Assembly: GCF_025905425.1 (NCBI RefSeq)
Contig: NZ_CP109603.1
Span: 966,001-1,030,000 of the forward strand
DNA from: Pseudomonas putida
Lineage (GTDB): Bacteria > Pseudomonadota > Gammaproteobacteria > Pseudomonadales > Pseudomonadaceae
DNA length: 64,000 nucleotides
Reading direction: 5' to 3'
Shown: one piece after another, positions 45,233 to 55,030 of the stretch
Numbering within the stretch: position 1 is the stretch's first letter
How the letters are laid out: every line of letters starts with the position of its first letter
Notes under the pieces: model-generated
Databases searched by the model: none
Told to the model about the DNA's origin: nothing
What the model saw: the letters and a program-made list of their open reading frames with translations, nothing else
Translations under genes and position numbers: made by a program

Positions 45233-47137
45233 ATGAGTGTGGAAACACAAAAGGAAACCCTGGGCTTCCAGACCGAGGTGAAGCAGCTGCTGCACCTCAT
45301 GATTCATTCGCTGTATTCAAACAAGGAAATCTTCCTGCGTGAGCTGGTTTCCAATGCCTCCGACGCTGCTGACAAGCTGCGCTTCGAGGCCCTGGCCAAG
45401 CCGGAGCTGCTTGAGGGCGGTGCGGATCTGCGCATTCGGCTGAGCTTCGACAAGGACGCCGGCACGATCACGCTCGACGACAACGGCATTGGCATGAGCC
45501 GCGAAGACGTCATCACCCACCTGGGTACCATCGCCAAGTCCGGCACCGCCGACTTCATGAAGAACCTCACCGGTGACCAGAAGAAGGACTCGCACCTGAT
45601 TGGTCAGTTCGGTGTGGGCTTCTATTCGGCCTTCATTGTTGCCGACAAGGTCGACGTTTACAGCCGTCGCGCAGGCCAGCCAGCGGCTGAAGGTGTGCAT
45701 TGGTCCTCGAAAGGCGAGGGCGAGTTTGAAGTCGCCACCGTCGACAAGCCAGAGCGCGGCACCCGCATCGTCCTGCACCTGAAGAAGGACGAGCAGGAGT
45801 TCGCCGATGGTTGGCGCCTGCGCAACCTGGTCAAGAAATACTCCGACCACATCGCCTTGCCGATCCAGTTGCCCAAAGAGCAGGCGGCTGCTGAAGGCGA
45901 AGAGCCGCCAGCCGAGGAATGGGAAACCGTCAACCGCGCCAGCGCCCTGTGGACCCGTCCGCGTACCGAGATCAAGGACGAGGAATACCAGGAGTTCTAC
46001 AAGCATATTGGCCATGACTTTGAAAACCCGCTGGCCTGGAGCCACAACAAGGTCGAAGGCAAGCTTGAGTACAACTCGCTGCTGTATGTCCCGGCCCGCG
46101 CGCCATTCGACCTGTACCAGCGTGAAGCACCGCGTGGCCTGAAACTGTATGTGCAGCGCGTGTTCATCATGGACCAGGCCGAGTCGTTCCTGCCGTTGTA
46201 CCTGCGCTTCATCAAAGGCGTGGTCGATTCCAACGACCTGTCGCTGAACGTGTCTCGCGAGATCCTGCAGAAAGACCCGATCATCGATTCGATGAAGACC
46301 GCGCTCACCAAGCGTGTGCTGGACATGCTGGAGAAGCTGGCGAAGAACGAGCCTGAGCAGTACAAGGGCTTCTGGAAGAACTTCGGCCAGGTGCTGAAGG
46401 AAGGCCCGGCCGAAGACTTCGCCAACAAGGAGAAGATCGCGGGCCTCTTGCGCTTCGCCTCCACCCATGACGACAGCGGTGAGCAGAGCGTCGCCCTGGC
46501 CGATTACCTGGCGCGCGCCAAGGAAGGCCAGGACAAGATCTACTTCCTCACCGGTGAGACCTATGCGCAGGTCAAGAACAGCCCGCACCTGGAAGTCTTC
46601 CGCAAGAAAGGCATCGAGGTCCTGCTGCTGACCGACCGTATCGACGAGTGGCTGATGAGCTACCTCAACGAGTTCGACGGCAAGAGCTTTGTCGACGTTG
46701 CCCGTGGCGACCTGGACCTGGGCAAGCTGGACTCCGAGGAAGACAAGAAAGCCCAGGAAGAAGTCGCCAAGGACAAAGAAGGCCTGGTCGAGCGCCTCAA
46801 AGGCGCGTTGGGTGACAGCGTTGCCGAGGTTCGCGTTTCGCATCGCCTGACCGACTCGCCGGCGATCCTCGCCATCGGCGAACAGGACCTGGGCCTGCAG
46901 ATGCGTCAGATTCTTGAAGCCAGCGGGCAGAAGGTGCCGGATTCCAAGCCGATCTTCGAATTCAACCCGACCCACCCGCTGATCGAGAAGCTGGACAACG
47001 AGCAGAGCGAAGACCGCTTCGCCGAGTTGTCGCACATCCTGTTCGATCAGGCGGCCCTGGCGGCCGGTGATAGCTTGAAGGATCCGGCGGCCTACGTTCG
47101 TCGCCTGAACAAGCTGCTGGTCGAGCTATCTGCTTGA
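45233..47137 (+). CDS. htpG: Chaperone HtpG (bacterial Hsp90)
   Basis: A 634-residue Hsp90. The N-terminal GHKL ATPase shows [25 protein letters not shown] and [15 protein letters not shown], followed by middle and C-terminal dimerisation domains of normal length. It remodels client proteins in the cytoplasm. The ATG at 45233 gives [16 protein letters not shown]. No CIRCE or clear sigma32 promoter was recognised by eye in the short upstream gap. A terminator follows. Confidence 0.97.
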   Translation: MSVETQKETLGFQTEVKQLLHLMIHSLYSNKEIFLRELVSNASDAADKLRFEALAKPELLEGGADLRIRLSFDKDAGTITLDDNGIGMSREDVITHLGTIAKSGTADFMKNLTGDQKKDSHLIGQFGVGFYSAFIVADKVDVYSRRAGQPAAEGVHWSSKGEGEFEVATVDKPERGTRIVLHLKKDEQEFADGWRLRNLVKKYSDHIALPIQLPKEQAAAEGEEPPAEEWETVNRASALWTRPRTEIKDEEYQEFYKHIGHDFENPLAWSHNKVEGKLEYNSLLYVPARAPFDLYQREAPRGLKLYVQRVFIMDQAESFLPLYLRFIKGVVDSNDLSLNVSREILQKDPIIDSMKTALTKRVLDMLEKLAKNEPEQYKGFWKNFGQVLKEGPAEDFANKEKIAGLLRFASTHDDSGEQSVALADYLARAKEGQDKIYFLTGETYAQVKNSPHLEVFRKKGIEVLLLTDRIDEWLMSYLNEFDGKSFVDVARGDLDLGKLDSEEDKKAQEEVAKDKEGLVERLKGALGDSVAEVRVSHRLTDSPAILAIGEQDLGLQMRQILEASGQKVPDSKPIFEFNPTHPLIEKLDNEQSEDRFAELSHILFDQAALAAGDSLKDPAAYVRRLNKLLVELSA

Positions 47138-47150
47138 GTTGATGCAAAGG

Positions 47151-47175
47151 AAAGCCCGCTTCGGCGGGCTTTTTT
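47151..47175 (+). terminator. Intrinsic terminator of htpG
   Basis: AAAGCCCGC-TTCG-GCGGGCTTTTTT with a long T-run. Confidence 0.92.
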
Positions 47176-47201
47176 CATGATGGGTGCCTAAGGAGTGCTT
47201 G

Positions 47202-47927
47202 ATGAGCAAGGTAATCGTCGAATCGTTGGTTTATCACCTGGCTGGCAAGACCTATGAGAGCCGCCTGGTCCATGAGCCGGGCGCGCTGCCGAAGCCGGGC
47301 CTGGTGATGGCGCCGAACTGGATGGGTATTGGCGAAGGTGCCGAGCGCATTGCCAGGGAAGTGGCCGAAAAGGGCTACGTGGTACTGATTGCCGACCTTT
47401 ATGGGCAGTCAGTGCGGCCGTCCAATGCCGATGAGGCAGGGGCGGCGATGATGCCGTTGAAGAACGACCGGGCAGAGTTGCGCAAGCGCATGAATGAGGC
47501 GCTGTCGCAGTTGCTGGCGCAGTCGAAGGCATTGCTGGAGCCTGGCAAAGTGGCCACGTTCGGCTTCTGCTTTGGCGGTTGTTGTGCCTTGGAGCTGGCG
47601 CGCACGGGTGCCGACCTGAAGGCGGCGGTGTCGTTCCATGGCACGCTGGATACCCCAAACCCCGAGGATGCCAAGCGTATCAAAGGCTCGGTGCTGGTAT
47701 TGCACGGTGCATCCGACCCGCTGGTGCCGAAGGCGCAACTGCCGGCGTTCGAGGAAGAGATGAACGCGGCCAAGGTCGATTGGCAGTTGCTTAGCTACGG
47801 TGGCGCGGTGCATTCGTTCACTGACCCGAATGCCAATGTGCCGGGCAAAATGCAGTATGACCGCAAGACCTCGGAGCGGGCGTTCCGCTCGATGCACAAT
47901 CTGCTGGCTGAAGTGTTCCAGCGCTGA
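47202..47927 (+). CDS. Dienelactone hydrolase family protein
   Basis: A 241-residue DLH-family alpha/beta hydrolase with the cysteine nucleophile in GFCFGG (Cys123), an acid near the segment VLHGASDPLVP and a His in GAVHSFTDP. DLH enzymes open dienelactones or related esters; many housekeeping members have no known substrate. The ATG at 47202 follows AAGGAG. No aromatic-degradation genes are nearby. Confidence 0.88.
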   Translation: MSKVIVESLVYHLAGKTYESRLVHEPGALPKPGLVMAPNWMGIGEGAERIAREVAEKGYVVLIADLYGQSVRPSNADEAGAAMMPLKNDRAELRKRMNEALSQLLAQSKALLEPGKVATFGFCFGGCCALELARTGADLKAAVSFHGTLDTPNPEDAKRIKGSVLVLHGASDPLVPKAQLPAFEEEMNAAKVDWQLLSYGGAVHSFTDPNANVPGKMQYDRKTSERAFRSMHNLLAEVFQR

Positions 47928-47951
47928 TAGTGCTTTGGGGCTGCTGCGCAG

Positions 47952-48089
47952 CCCTTCGCGGGCAAGCCCGCTCCCACAGGAAATGCGTCAATTTTTAGAA
48001 ATTGAGCAAGGCAGTTGCTCCCGCGAATAAACCGCTGAGCACTGGCAGTGGCGCTATCCCTGTGGGAGCGGGCTTGCCCGCGAAGGGCC
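47952..48089. repeat. Inverted pair of REP elements
   Basis: Copies at 47952-47980 (CCTTCGCGGGCAAGCCCGCTC) and 48061-48089 (inverse) enclose about 80 bases between the convergent DLH and pirin genes; the two copies could pair over a large loop. Confidence 0.85.
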
Positions 48090-48104
48090 GCCAAGCGGCC
48101 CCGG

Positions 48105-48968
48105 TCAACGAGGCAACTCGATCCGCGAAGTCTCCCCCGGTACCGTAGGCCAATCCCCCGCAGCCCACCTCGCCCTGGCCTGTTCAATCAATGCCGGGTC
48201 ACTCGCCACGAAGTTCCAGTTCATCCGCCGCGGCCCATCCAGCGGCGCCCCGCCGATCACTACCAATTGGCATTCACCTTCCGCATACAAGGTGGCCGCT
48301 TCGCCCTCTGGCAGCACCACCAAACTGCATGGCTCTACCTCCTCGTCGTTCAGCATCAGCTCGCCATCAAGCAGATAGAGCGCCCGCTGCGCGTGCTCAT
48401 CAGGCACGCTAAGCGTGGTGGCGGGCTGCATCCGCACGTGTGCGTACAGGGTAGGGGAGAGCACCGGTACCGGCGATTCCAGGCAGAAGCCACTGCCCGC
48501 AATCATGCAAATGCGCACCCCCAGGTTGTCACTGACCGGCAGGCTTGCCGCCGGGTGGTGGCTGTAGCGCGGCGTGCCTTGTTCGAGCGCACGGGGTGAC
48601 GCCAGCCAGACCTGCAAGCCATGCAGGCGCGAACCGCTGGCAAGCACATCGGCAGGTGTGCGCTCGACATGCGCCACGCCACTGCCTGCCGTCATCCAGC
48701 TGACATCGCCTGGCTTCACATGCTGCTCGGACCCGAGGCTGTCCTTGTGCAGGATTTCGCCTTCGAACAGGTAGGTCAGCGTCGACAAGCCGATATGTGG
48801 GTGCTGACGGATATCCATGCCACGGCCTGGGGCGTAGTCCGTTTCGAGCATGTGGTCGAAAAACACGAACGGGCCGACGCTGCGGCACTGGGCCGAAGGC
48901 AGCGGGCGCAGGATCGGCTGGCCCTCGACCGACTCCGCACGTGGGCGGATGACCAGGGGGATGCTCAT
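48105..48968 (-). CDS. Pirin-family protein
   Basis: A 287-residue bicupin. The metal ligands of pirin are present: His56 and His58 in RQHPHIG, His100 and Glu102 in VAHVERTP. Bacterial pirins include quercetinase-like dioxygenases and regulators that bind pyruvate dehydrogenase. The start at 48968 gives MSIPLVIRPRAE; an upstream in-frame start at 49004 is not supported. It is divergent from the amidohydrolase gene. Confidence 0.9.
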   Translation of the reverse strand: MSIPLVIRPRAESVEGQPILRPLPSAQCRSVGPFVFFDHMLETDYAPGRGMDIRQHPHIGLSTLTYLFEGEILHKDSLGSEQHVKPGDVSWMTAGSGVAHVERTPADVLASGSRLHGLQVWLASPRALEQGTPRYSHHPAASLPVSDNLGVRICMIAGSGFCLESPVPVLSPTLYAHVRMQPATTLSVPDEHAQRALYLLDGELMLNDEEVEPCSLVVLPEGEAATLYAEGECQLVVIGGAPLDGPRRMNWNFVASDPALIEQARARWAAGDWPTVPGETSRIELPR

Positions 48969-49083
48969 GATGGGCTCCGGGCAAGTTGCAAGTGCTCCAA
49001 GCATAGCGGTTTGCCGGGCCAGGCTGAACTGCCACGCTTGCCGGTCGGTCTACCCTGTTCGTACCTGGAGAAGGAAGCTGCCC

Positions 49084-50088
49084 ATGATCGCCAGAGCGCT
49101 GGCTTGTGCGGTGTTGTCTGGTTGGCTGTGCCTGTCGGCGCAGGCGCGCGATTACCGCTACAGTGACGCCCACTTGCACTACGTCGACTTTTTCCAGGAG
49201 ACAGAGGGCATGCCTGCGTTGATCAAGGCCATGGATCAAGCGGGCATCGAGCAGTCGATGATCTCCGGCATTCCGGTGGCCAAAAAATGGCACGAGGACG
49301 AACCTAAGCGCCCGCGCTACTACGCAGGGGACGACGCCGATGCCTATTGGTACAGCGCGACCGATACCTATGTGGCCGCAGCGCTGCAGAAGCTGCCTGC
49401 CGAACAGCGCAAGCGCTTTCATCCGTTCCTGACCGGCTTCAATCCGGTGGACAAGAATGCCGTCAGCCATATCGAGCGCATGCTCGATCTCTACCCAGGG
49501 CTTTGGCAGGGTATTGGTGAGGTTTTCACCCGCCACGACGACCTGACCGCGCTGACCAGCGGTGACACACCGCGCGCCAACAACGAGGCCATGACCCGCA
49601 TTTATCACCTTGCGGCCGAGCGAGACCTCCCGGTGCTGCTGCACAGCAACATCACCTCCAAGCGTGAGCGCAACCCGCTGTACCTGGCCGAGATCGAAGA
49701 GCCGCTGCGTAATCACCCGCACACGCGTTTCATCTGGGCGCATGCCGGCAGCAGCATGGAAATTCATCGTCACCAGACGCAGATGGATTTTCTGCTGCCG
49801 GTGCTGGCACGTTTGTTGGAGGATTACCCGAACCTGTTTGTCGACTTGTCGTGGAGCGTGCTGGAGCCTTATCTGCTGGATGACAAGGGCGTGCCACGCA
49901 AGGCTTGGCTGGCGTTGGTAGAGCGCTTCCCTGAGCGGTTCATGCTCGGGTCGGATGTGGTGGGCAAGTTTGCGAGCCTTGGCGAGCAGATGCACGGGTT
50001 CAAGCCGTTTCTGGATGCGTTGCCGGAGGCGGTGGCGCAGAAGGTAGCCAGGGATAATTTTTTGGCTGTGTTGCCCAAGGCTAGGTAA
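49084..50088 (+). CDS. Secreted amidohydrolase-family protein
   Basis: A 334-residue protein: signal peptide (MIARALACAVLSGWLCLSAQA), then an amidohydrolase-2 TIM barrel. The first metal motif is SDAHLHY; later segments are PVLLHSNI, RFIWAHAGSSME and FMLGSDVVG. It is probably a periplasmic metal-dependent hydrolase or decarboxylase-type enzyme. AAGGAAG precedes the chosen ATG. The substrate is unknown. Confidence 0.85.
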   Translation: MIARALACAVLSGWLCLSAQARDYRYSDAHLHYVDFFQETEGMPALIKAMDQAGIEQSMISGIPVAKKWHEDEPKRPRYYAGDDADAYWYSATDTYVAAALQKLPAEQRKRFHPFLTGFNPVDKNAVSHIERMLDLYPGLWQGIGEVFTRHDDLTALTSGDTPRANNEAMTRIYHLAAERDLPVLLHSNITSKRERNPLYLAEIEEPLRNHPHTRFIWAHAGSSMEIHRHQTQMDFLLPVLARLLEDYPNLFVDLSWSVLEPYLLDDKGVPRKAWLALVERFPERFMLGSDVVGKFASLGEQMHGFKPFLDALPEAVAQKVARDNFLAVLPKAR

Positions 50089-50100
50089 CAAACCTGTACG

Positions 50101-50195
50101 GGCCTCTTCGCGGGCAAGCCCGCAGGTATTGTGCAAGGCTCAGGCTATGCACGAAACCCTGTGGGAGCGGGCTTGCCCGCGAGGAGGCCCGTACA
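50101..50195. repeat. Inverted pair of REP elements, first copy truncated
   Basis: 50101-50123 holds GGCCTCTTCGCGGGCAAGC and then loses the CTCCCACA end. 50160-50195 is a full inverse copy ending GGAGGCCCGTACAGGC. Confidence 0.82.
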
Positions 50196-50207
50196 GGCAA
50201 CACAAAA

Positions 50208-50238
50208 GAAAACGCCCCGAACCAGTCGGGGCGTTTTT
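50208..50238. terminator. Terminator at the end of fabAB
   Basis: AAAACGCCCCGA / TCGGGGCGTTTTT with a 5-base loop, bidirectional by its flanking A- and T-runs; it lies just beyond the fabB stop. Confidence 0.92.
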
Positions 50239-50256
50239 CTTTACTGCATCACGGCC

Positions 50257-51477
50257 TTACTTGCCAGCCCAGCGCTTGAGCACCAGGGTAGCGTTGGTGC
50301 CGCCGAAGCCGAAGCTGTTGCTCATGACCGTGTCGATCTTGGCGTTTTCCAAGGTTTCGCGCTGAATCGGCAGGTCAGCAACTTCCGGATCCAGCTCGTC
50401 GATGTTGGCGGAGCCGGCGATGAAGTTGTTTTCCATCATCAGCAGGCAGTAGATCGCCTCGTGCACGCCAGCGGCGCCCAGCGAGTGGCCCGACAGGCTC
50501 TTGGTCGAGCTGATCTTCGGTGCCTTGTCGCCGAACACGGCGCGAACACCCTTGATCTCGGCAACGTCACCGACCGGGGTCGAGGTGCCGTGGGTGTTCA
50601 GGTAGTCGATCGGGGTGTCGACGGTGGCCAGCGCCTGCTGCATGCAGCGGATGGCGCCTTCACCGCTTGGGGCGACCATGTCGTAACCGTCGGAAGTCGC
50701 GCCGTAGCCGACGATTTCGGCGTAGATCTTGGCGCCACGGGCCAGAGCGTGCTCCAGCTCCTCGACTACCACCATGCCGCCGCCGCCTGCGATGACGAAG
50801 CCATCACGGTCAGCGTCGTAAGCGCGCGAGGCCAGTTCCGGGGTTTCGTTGCGCTTGGTCGACAGGGCGCCCATGGCATCGAACAGGAACGACTGGCTCC
50901 AGTGCTCTTCTTCACCGCCGCCGGCGAAGACGATGTCCTGCTTGCCCCACTGGATCTGCTCCAGTGCGGTGCCGATGCAGTGTGCCGAAGTGGCGCAGGC
51001 CGACGAGATCGAGTAGTTCAGGCCCTTGATCTTGAACGGGGTGGCCAGGCACGCCGAAACGGTGCTGCCCATGGTGCGGGTGACGCGGTATGGGCCAACG
51101 CGCTTGACGCCTTTCTCGCGCAGGGTGTCCAGCGCTTCCATCTGGTTCAGGGTCGAGGCGCCGCCGGAGCCGGCAACCAGGCCGGTACGCGGGTTGGAAA
51201 CCTGCTCTTCGGTCAGGCCAGCGTCCTTGATTGCATCCTGCATCGCCAGGTAGGCATAGGCCGCGGCGTGGCCGACAAAACGGTAGACCTTGCGGTCGAT
51301 CAGTTCTTCGAGGTTGAGGTCGATGGACCCGGAAACCTGGCTGCGCAGCCCCATTTCCTTGTATTCCGGGTTGAAACGGATACCCGGACGGCTTTTACGC
51401 AGGTTTTCGGTGACGGTCTCTTTGTCATTGCCCAGGCACGATACGATGCCCAGACCAGTGATAACGACGCGGCGCAT
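50257..51477 (-). CDS. fabB: 3-oxoacyl-[acyl-carrier-protein] synthase I
   Basis: A 406-residue condensing enzyme. It has the catalytic Cys161 in SSACATSAH and the two histidines in [12 protein letters not shown] and [11 protein letters not shown]. FabB elongates the cis-3-decenoyl-ACP made by FabA, so the pair provides unsaturated fatty acids. It lies 11 bases after fabA in the same operon. Confidence 0.97.
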   Translation of the reverse strand: MRRVVITGLGIVSCLGNDKETVTENLRKSRPGIRFNPEYKEMGLRSQVSGSIDLNLEELIDRKVYRFVGHAAAYAYLAMQDAIKDAGLTEEQVSNPRTGLVAGSGGASTLNQMEALDTLREKGVKRVGPYRVTRTMGSTVSACLATPFKIKGLNYSISSACATSAHCIGTALEQIQWGKQDIVFAGGGEEEHWSQSFLFDAMGALSTKRNETPELASRAYDADRDGFVIAGGGGMVVVEELEHALARGAKIYAEIVGYGATSDGYDMVAPSGEGAIRCMQQALATVDTPIDYLNTHGTSTPVGDVAEIKGVRAVFGDKAPKISSTKSLSGHSLGAAGVHEAIYCLLMMENNFIAGSANIDELDPEVADLPIQRETLENAKIDTVMSNSFGFGGTNATLVLKRWAGK

Positions 51478-51488
51478 GCGAATAACCC

Positions 51489-52004
51489 TTAGAAATTGTC
51501 AGTGGAGGTGAACACGCCGACCCGCAGGGCTTCGGCCGTGTAGATCTCGCGGCCGTCGACGCTGACCGAGCCATCGGCGATGGCCATGTTCAGCTTGCCC
51601 TTCAGGACGCGCTTGATGTGAATGTTGTAGGTGACCTTCTTGGCGGTAGGCAGTACCTGGCCGAAGAACTTCACTTCGCCCGAGCCCAGCGCACGGCCGC
51701 GGCCCGGCAGGCCCTGCCAGCCGAGGAAGAAGCCGACCAGCTGCCACATGGCGTCCAGGCCCAGGCAGCCCGGCATCACCGGATCGCCTTCGAAGTGGCA
51801 GGCGAAGAACCACAGGTCCGGATTGATATCCAGCTCGGCGACCAATTCACCTTTGCCGTACTTGCCGCCTTCTTCGCTGATATGGGTGATGCGATCGACC
51901 ATCAGCATGTTCGGCGCGGGCAGTTGCGCATTACCTGGGCCGAACAGCTCACCGCGACTGCAGCGCAGCAGGTCTTCCCGAGTAAAGGCGTGTTGTTTGG
52001 TCAT
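51489..52004 (-). CDS. fabA: 3-hydroxydecanoyl-ACP dehydratase/isomerase
   Basis: A 171-residue hotdog dehydratase with catalytic His70 ([14 protein letters not shown]) and Asp84 (GLDAMWQL). It dehydrates 3-hydroxydecanoyl-ACP and isomerises the product to the cis-3 form, the branch point of anaerobic unsaturated fatty-acid synthesis. AGGAG lies ahead of the start. An inverted repeat in the upstream region (52119-52154) could take part in its control. Confidence 0.97.
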   Translation of the reverse strand: MTKQHAFTREDLLRCSRGELFGPGNAQLPAPNMLMVDRITHISEEGGKYGKGELVAELDINPDLWFFACHFEGDPVMPGCLGLDAMWQLVGFFLGWQGLPGRGRALGSGEVKFFGQVLPTAKKVTYNIHIKRVLKGKLNMAIADGSVSVDGREIYTAEALRVGVFTSTDNF

Positions 52005-52118
52005 GCGAGCTCCTCAATAACCCCCTGCGGCAGGGGACGAATCTTCCCGGCCGGCCCGAAAAGCGATGACTCCGGGGCGGCAGCCTACAGGTAGACTATT
52101 GCGTTGTGGTGAAAGTCA

Positions 52119-52154
52119 CAGTGCACCAGACGAAAGAAGTACAGGTGTGCACTG
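52119..52154. promoter_or_regulatory. Inverted repeat upstream of fabAB
   Basis: CAGTGCAC (52119-52126) and GTGCACTG (52147-52154) are perfect 8-base arms 20 bases apart. It lies 115-150 bases before the fabA start and 60-90 bases from the end of the convergently placed hybrid-kinase gene. It does not obviously match the DesT or FabR operator; the binding protein is unknown. Confidence 0.45.
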
Positions 52155-52211
52155 AAACGTCTATTTTCAGGTCCGAAGAAGATCCTGTCCAGTCCTTAAG
52201 ACTGCCGCACT

Positions 52212-54143
52212 TTAGCATTTATCGCCAGTCGCGGTTGTCTGACCGGGTAACCAGCGTTGCAGCACGCGCTGCAGGTCGGTGCGGCGCAAGGGTTTAGTCA
52301 GGTAATCGTCCATACCGGCGGCCATGCAGCGCTCACGATCACCTTCCAACGCGTTTGCGGTCAAGGCGATGATCGGCAGGTGCATGCCGTTTGGCAGCAG
52401 GCGGATGCGCTGGGTGGCTTCATAGCCATCCAGGTTCGGCAGGCGGCAGTCCATCAGAATGGCGTCGAACCGTTGCTGGCTGACCTGATCGACTGCCTGG
52501 ATGCCGTCTGCCGCCACGCTGACCTCAAGCCCCAGGCTGCGCAACATGGCCTCGATGACGTTCTGATTGACCGGGTTGTCCTCCACCAACAGTATCCGCT
52601 CGCTACCGGCGAGCGGTCGTTGTTCGCGAACGGCCCCGGGCAGTTTCGCCTGTGCGGGCGCGGCCAGTGCCAGCGGCATTTCCAGGGTGAAGGTCGAGCC
52701 CAGGCCCTCGCGGCTCTCGCCGCGCAGCTTGCCGCCCATGCGTTCGGCCAAGGTGCGCGCGATCGACAGCCCCAGGCCGGTGCCGCCGTAGCGTCGGGAA
52801 ATCGAGCTGTCGGCCTGCTGGAAGGCGACGAACATCATTTCCATGCGGCCGCTGTCGATGCCGATGCCCGTGTCGCGCACGCTGCAGGTAAACCAGATCA
52901 GTTGTCGGTCCAGCAGCTGGCAGCGCGCTTCAACGTGCACCTGGCCACGCTCGGTGAATTTCAGTGCATTCCCCACCAGGTTCAGCAAGATCTGCCGGAT
53001 ACGTGTCGGGTCGCCGTTCACGGTCAGGTGCTCGATGCCTTCGGCCATTTGCAGATGCAGGCCAAGGCCGCGTTGCTGCGCGCTGTGCTGGAACGACTGA
53101 ACGCTGCTGGCAATCAGTTCGCCCAGGTTGAAGTCGATGCGCTCCAGCTCCAGCGCCGTGCGCTCGATCCGCGAGAAGTCGAGAATGTCGTTGATGACCT
53201 TCAGCAGGTGCCCGGTGGACTCACTGGCAACGGCGGTGTAGTCGGCCTGTTCGCTGGTCAGTGGGGTGGTTTCGAGCAGTTGTAGCATGCCCAGCACGCC
53301 ATTCATGGGGGTGCGCAACTCGTGGCTCATCATCGCCAGGAAGTCCGACTTGGCCCGGTTGGCCTGTTCGGCTTCCTCGCGCGCCTGGGTCAACTGGGCA
53401 ATGGCTTGCTTCTGCTCGGCACTGGCTTGCTCCAGCGCGGTGGCGAGGTTGTTGATGTGGCGCGCCAGATGGCCCAGCTCGCTGTCATCGACCACCGGCA
53501 GCGGGGTGTTGTACTCGCCTTGTTGTATGGCCTTCACGGCGTGGCCCATGTCGCTGATTGGCTTGGCCAGGCTGAGGGCCAGCCGGCGAGCGAGCAGGAA
53601 GGTGAACAGCAGCGCGAACAGGGCCAGGATGCCCGCCTTGATCACGATTTCCTGCTGGCGCTGGCTGAAGGCATCGTCGGACATGCCGACGATCACCCGC
53701 CCCAGGTAGTCGTCACCGATGGCGGGTACGGAGACCTTGCCCGGTTGCAGGAAGTCGGTGTCCAGGCGGATCTGCTGCAGGCGGATCGGGGCCTGGAACA
53801 CTTCCACCCGCTGCGCCCGGTTGGCGCTTTCGTCAGACTGCTCGACGTAGACCAGGATGTGGTTGCGGCTGTCCTGCACCTCCAGAAAGCGCACGTGCGG
53901 AATGCTCAGCGTGGCACGCATCAGGCCTTCCAGCACTTCGTTGTTGCCCGAGATCACCCCGTATTCGGAGGCCGGCGCCAGCTGGTTGGCGATCAGCTGG
54001 CCGGTGTGGTTGAGCTCCTGGCGCAGGTCCTGGATACGTACGAAGGTGAAGAAGCTGATCAGCAGCAAGGTCAGCAGCAGGGCGGGGCCGAGGCTGATGA
54101 TCTGGGTGCGGGTGTGGATGTCCCAGCTCAGACGTCTGCTCAT
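52212..54143 (-). CDS. Hybrid sensor histidine kinase (PA1611-like by position)
   Basis: A 643-residue inner-membrane kinase. It has a TM helix at about 17-36, a periplasmic sensor (about 37-168), a second TM at about 168-186, HAMP, a coiled coil, HisKA (His274 in MMSHELRTP), HATPase ([27 protein letters not shown]) and one receiver (Asp565 in [11 protein letters not shown]). There is no Hpt or DNA-binding domain, so it needs an external Hpt protein. It sits beside fabAB, as PA1611 does in P. aeruginosa, a kinase known to act on HptB and RetS. Its start overlaps the upstream binding-protein gene by 4 bases. Confidence 0.9.
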   Translation of the reverse strand: MSRRLSWDIHTRTQIISLGPALLLTLLLISFFTFVRIQDLRQELNHTGQLIANQLAPASEYGVISGNNEVLEGLMRATLSIPHVRFLEVQDSRNHILVYVEQSDESANRAQRVEVFQAPIRLQQIRLDTDFLQPGKVSVPAIGDDYLGRVIVGMSDDAFSQRQQEIVIKAGILALFALLFTFLLARRLALSLAKPISDMGHAVKAIQQGEYNTPLPVVDDSELGHLARHINNLATALEQASAEQKQAIAQLTQAREEAEQANRAKSDFLAMMSHELRTPMNGVLGMLQLLETTPLTSEQADYTAVASESTGHLLKVINDILDFSRIERTALELERIDFNLGELIASSVQSFQHSAQQRGLGLHLQMAEGIEHLTVNGDPTRIRQILLNLVGNALKFTERGQVHVEARCQLLDRQLIWFTCSVRDTGIGIDSGRMEMMFVAFQQADSSISRRYGGTGLGLSIARTLAERMGGKLRGESREGLGSTFTLEMPLALAAPAQAKLPGAVREQRPLAGSERILLVEDNPVNQNVIEAMLRSLGLEVSVAADGIQAVDQVSQQRFDAILMDCRLPNLDGYEATQRIRLLPNGMHLPIIALTANALEGDRERCMAAGMDDYLTKPLRRTDLQRVLQRWLPGQTTATGDKC

Positions 54144-55030
54144 GGGGTGGATTCTCCTTCGGCCAAGGCCTTGGCGGCGGCGTTCGGATCGATAGGTTCA
54201 AGGCCCAGGGCGCGTGCCACCTGCTGGTTGCCACTGACGCCGTAGCGCGCCGGATAAAGGCTTCGCGGCCAGCGTGTCGGCGGCTGGTCGAGCAATTGGT
54301 CGAGCACCGCCAACCAGTCGTCCTGGTCGCTGTAGGTGCTGGCAAGGGCGCCTGCGCGCACAAAACCTGCGTTCGGGCCGATCAGCGCCATTTGCCGGCC
54401 GTAGCTGCTGAGCAGCAGGTTTTTCGCGGTCTTTGGGTTGTACAGGGCAGGGTCATCGAGGCCTAGCAGCACGTCGCTGTTGCCCAGCAACTGCTGCAGG
54501 GGCCGGCTGTCACGCGGGTCGGGCCAGTCCTGGGCAATGATCTCCAGGCCCAGGGGGCGTGCGGCATGGCGCAGCTCATCGAGCAGGAAGACGCTGTGCT
54601 CACCGTAAAGCACACCGATGCGTTGCGCCTGTGGCAGCAGGTAGCGCGCCAGGCGCAGCTGTCGGGCCAGGGGTGGGTCGCTCCACAGCAGCGTAAGGAA
54701 GGCGGGGCGGGACTTTCCCAGGCGCTGTTCAGCCTGTACCCGGCTTACCCGCATGGCCAGCGCTGGCGGTCCGGCACTTTCACTCAGGCGCCATTCCAGT
54801 GCGGCACTGTCGAGCAGCACCAGGCGTTGATCGGCCTTGAGCCGGCTTGGGCGGGGCAGGTCGGCAGTGGTCTGGAAACGTACTTGGTCATGCGGGCGAT
54901 GGCTTTCGAACGCTGCGACGAAGCTGCGAATGCCGGGCTGATCTTCGCCACCCACCAGCAGGATTTCACCGGCGGACAGCGGCCCCAGGGGCCACAGGCA
55001 AAGCAGCAGCAGGCGCAGCAGACGGGCCAT
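54140..55030 (-). CDS. ABC_sub_bind-type periplasmic binding protein without permease
   Basis: A 296-residue protein with a short signal peptide ([21 protein letters not shown]). Its fold resembles the ABC_sub_bind/TrpX-like family ([45 protein letters not shown]). No ABC permease or ATPase gene is present. It overlaps the TonB receptor gene by 1 base and the hybrid kinase gene by 4, so it is likely to present a ligand to the kinase or to accept one from the receptor. Family call is moderate. Confidence 0.75.
   Translation of the reverse strand: MARLLRLLLLCLWPLGPLSAGEILLVGGEDQPGIRSFVAAFESHRPHDQVRFQTTADLPRPSRLKADQRLVLLDSAALEWRLSESAGPPALAMRVSRVQAEQRLGKSRPAFLTLLWSDPPLARQLRLARYLLPQAQRIGVLYGEHSVFLLDELRHAARPLGLEIIAQDWPDPRDSRPLQQLLGNSDVLLGLDDPALYNPKTAKNLLLSSYGRQMALIGPNAGFVRAGALASTYSDQDDWLAVLDQLLDQPPTRWPRSLYPARYGVSGNQQVARALGLEPIDPNAAAKALAEGESTP

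Noticed and set aside
45317-47035. A 572-codon minus-strand frame opposite htpG
   Set aside because: Same explanation: codon-bias shadow of a well-defined gene.
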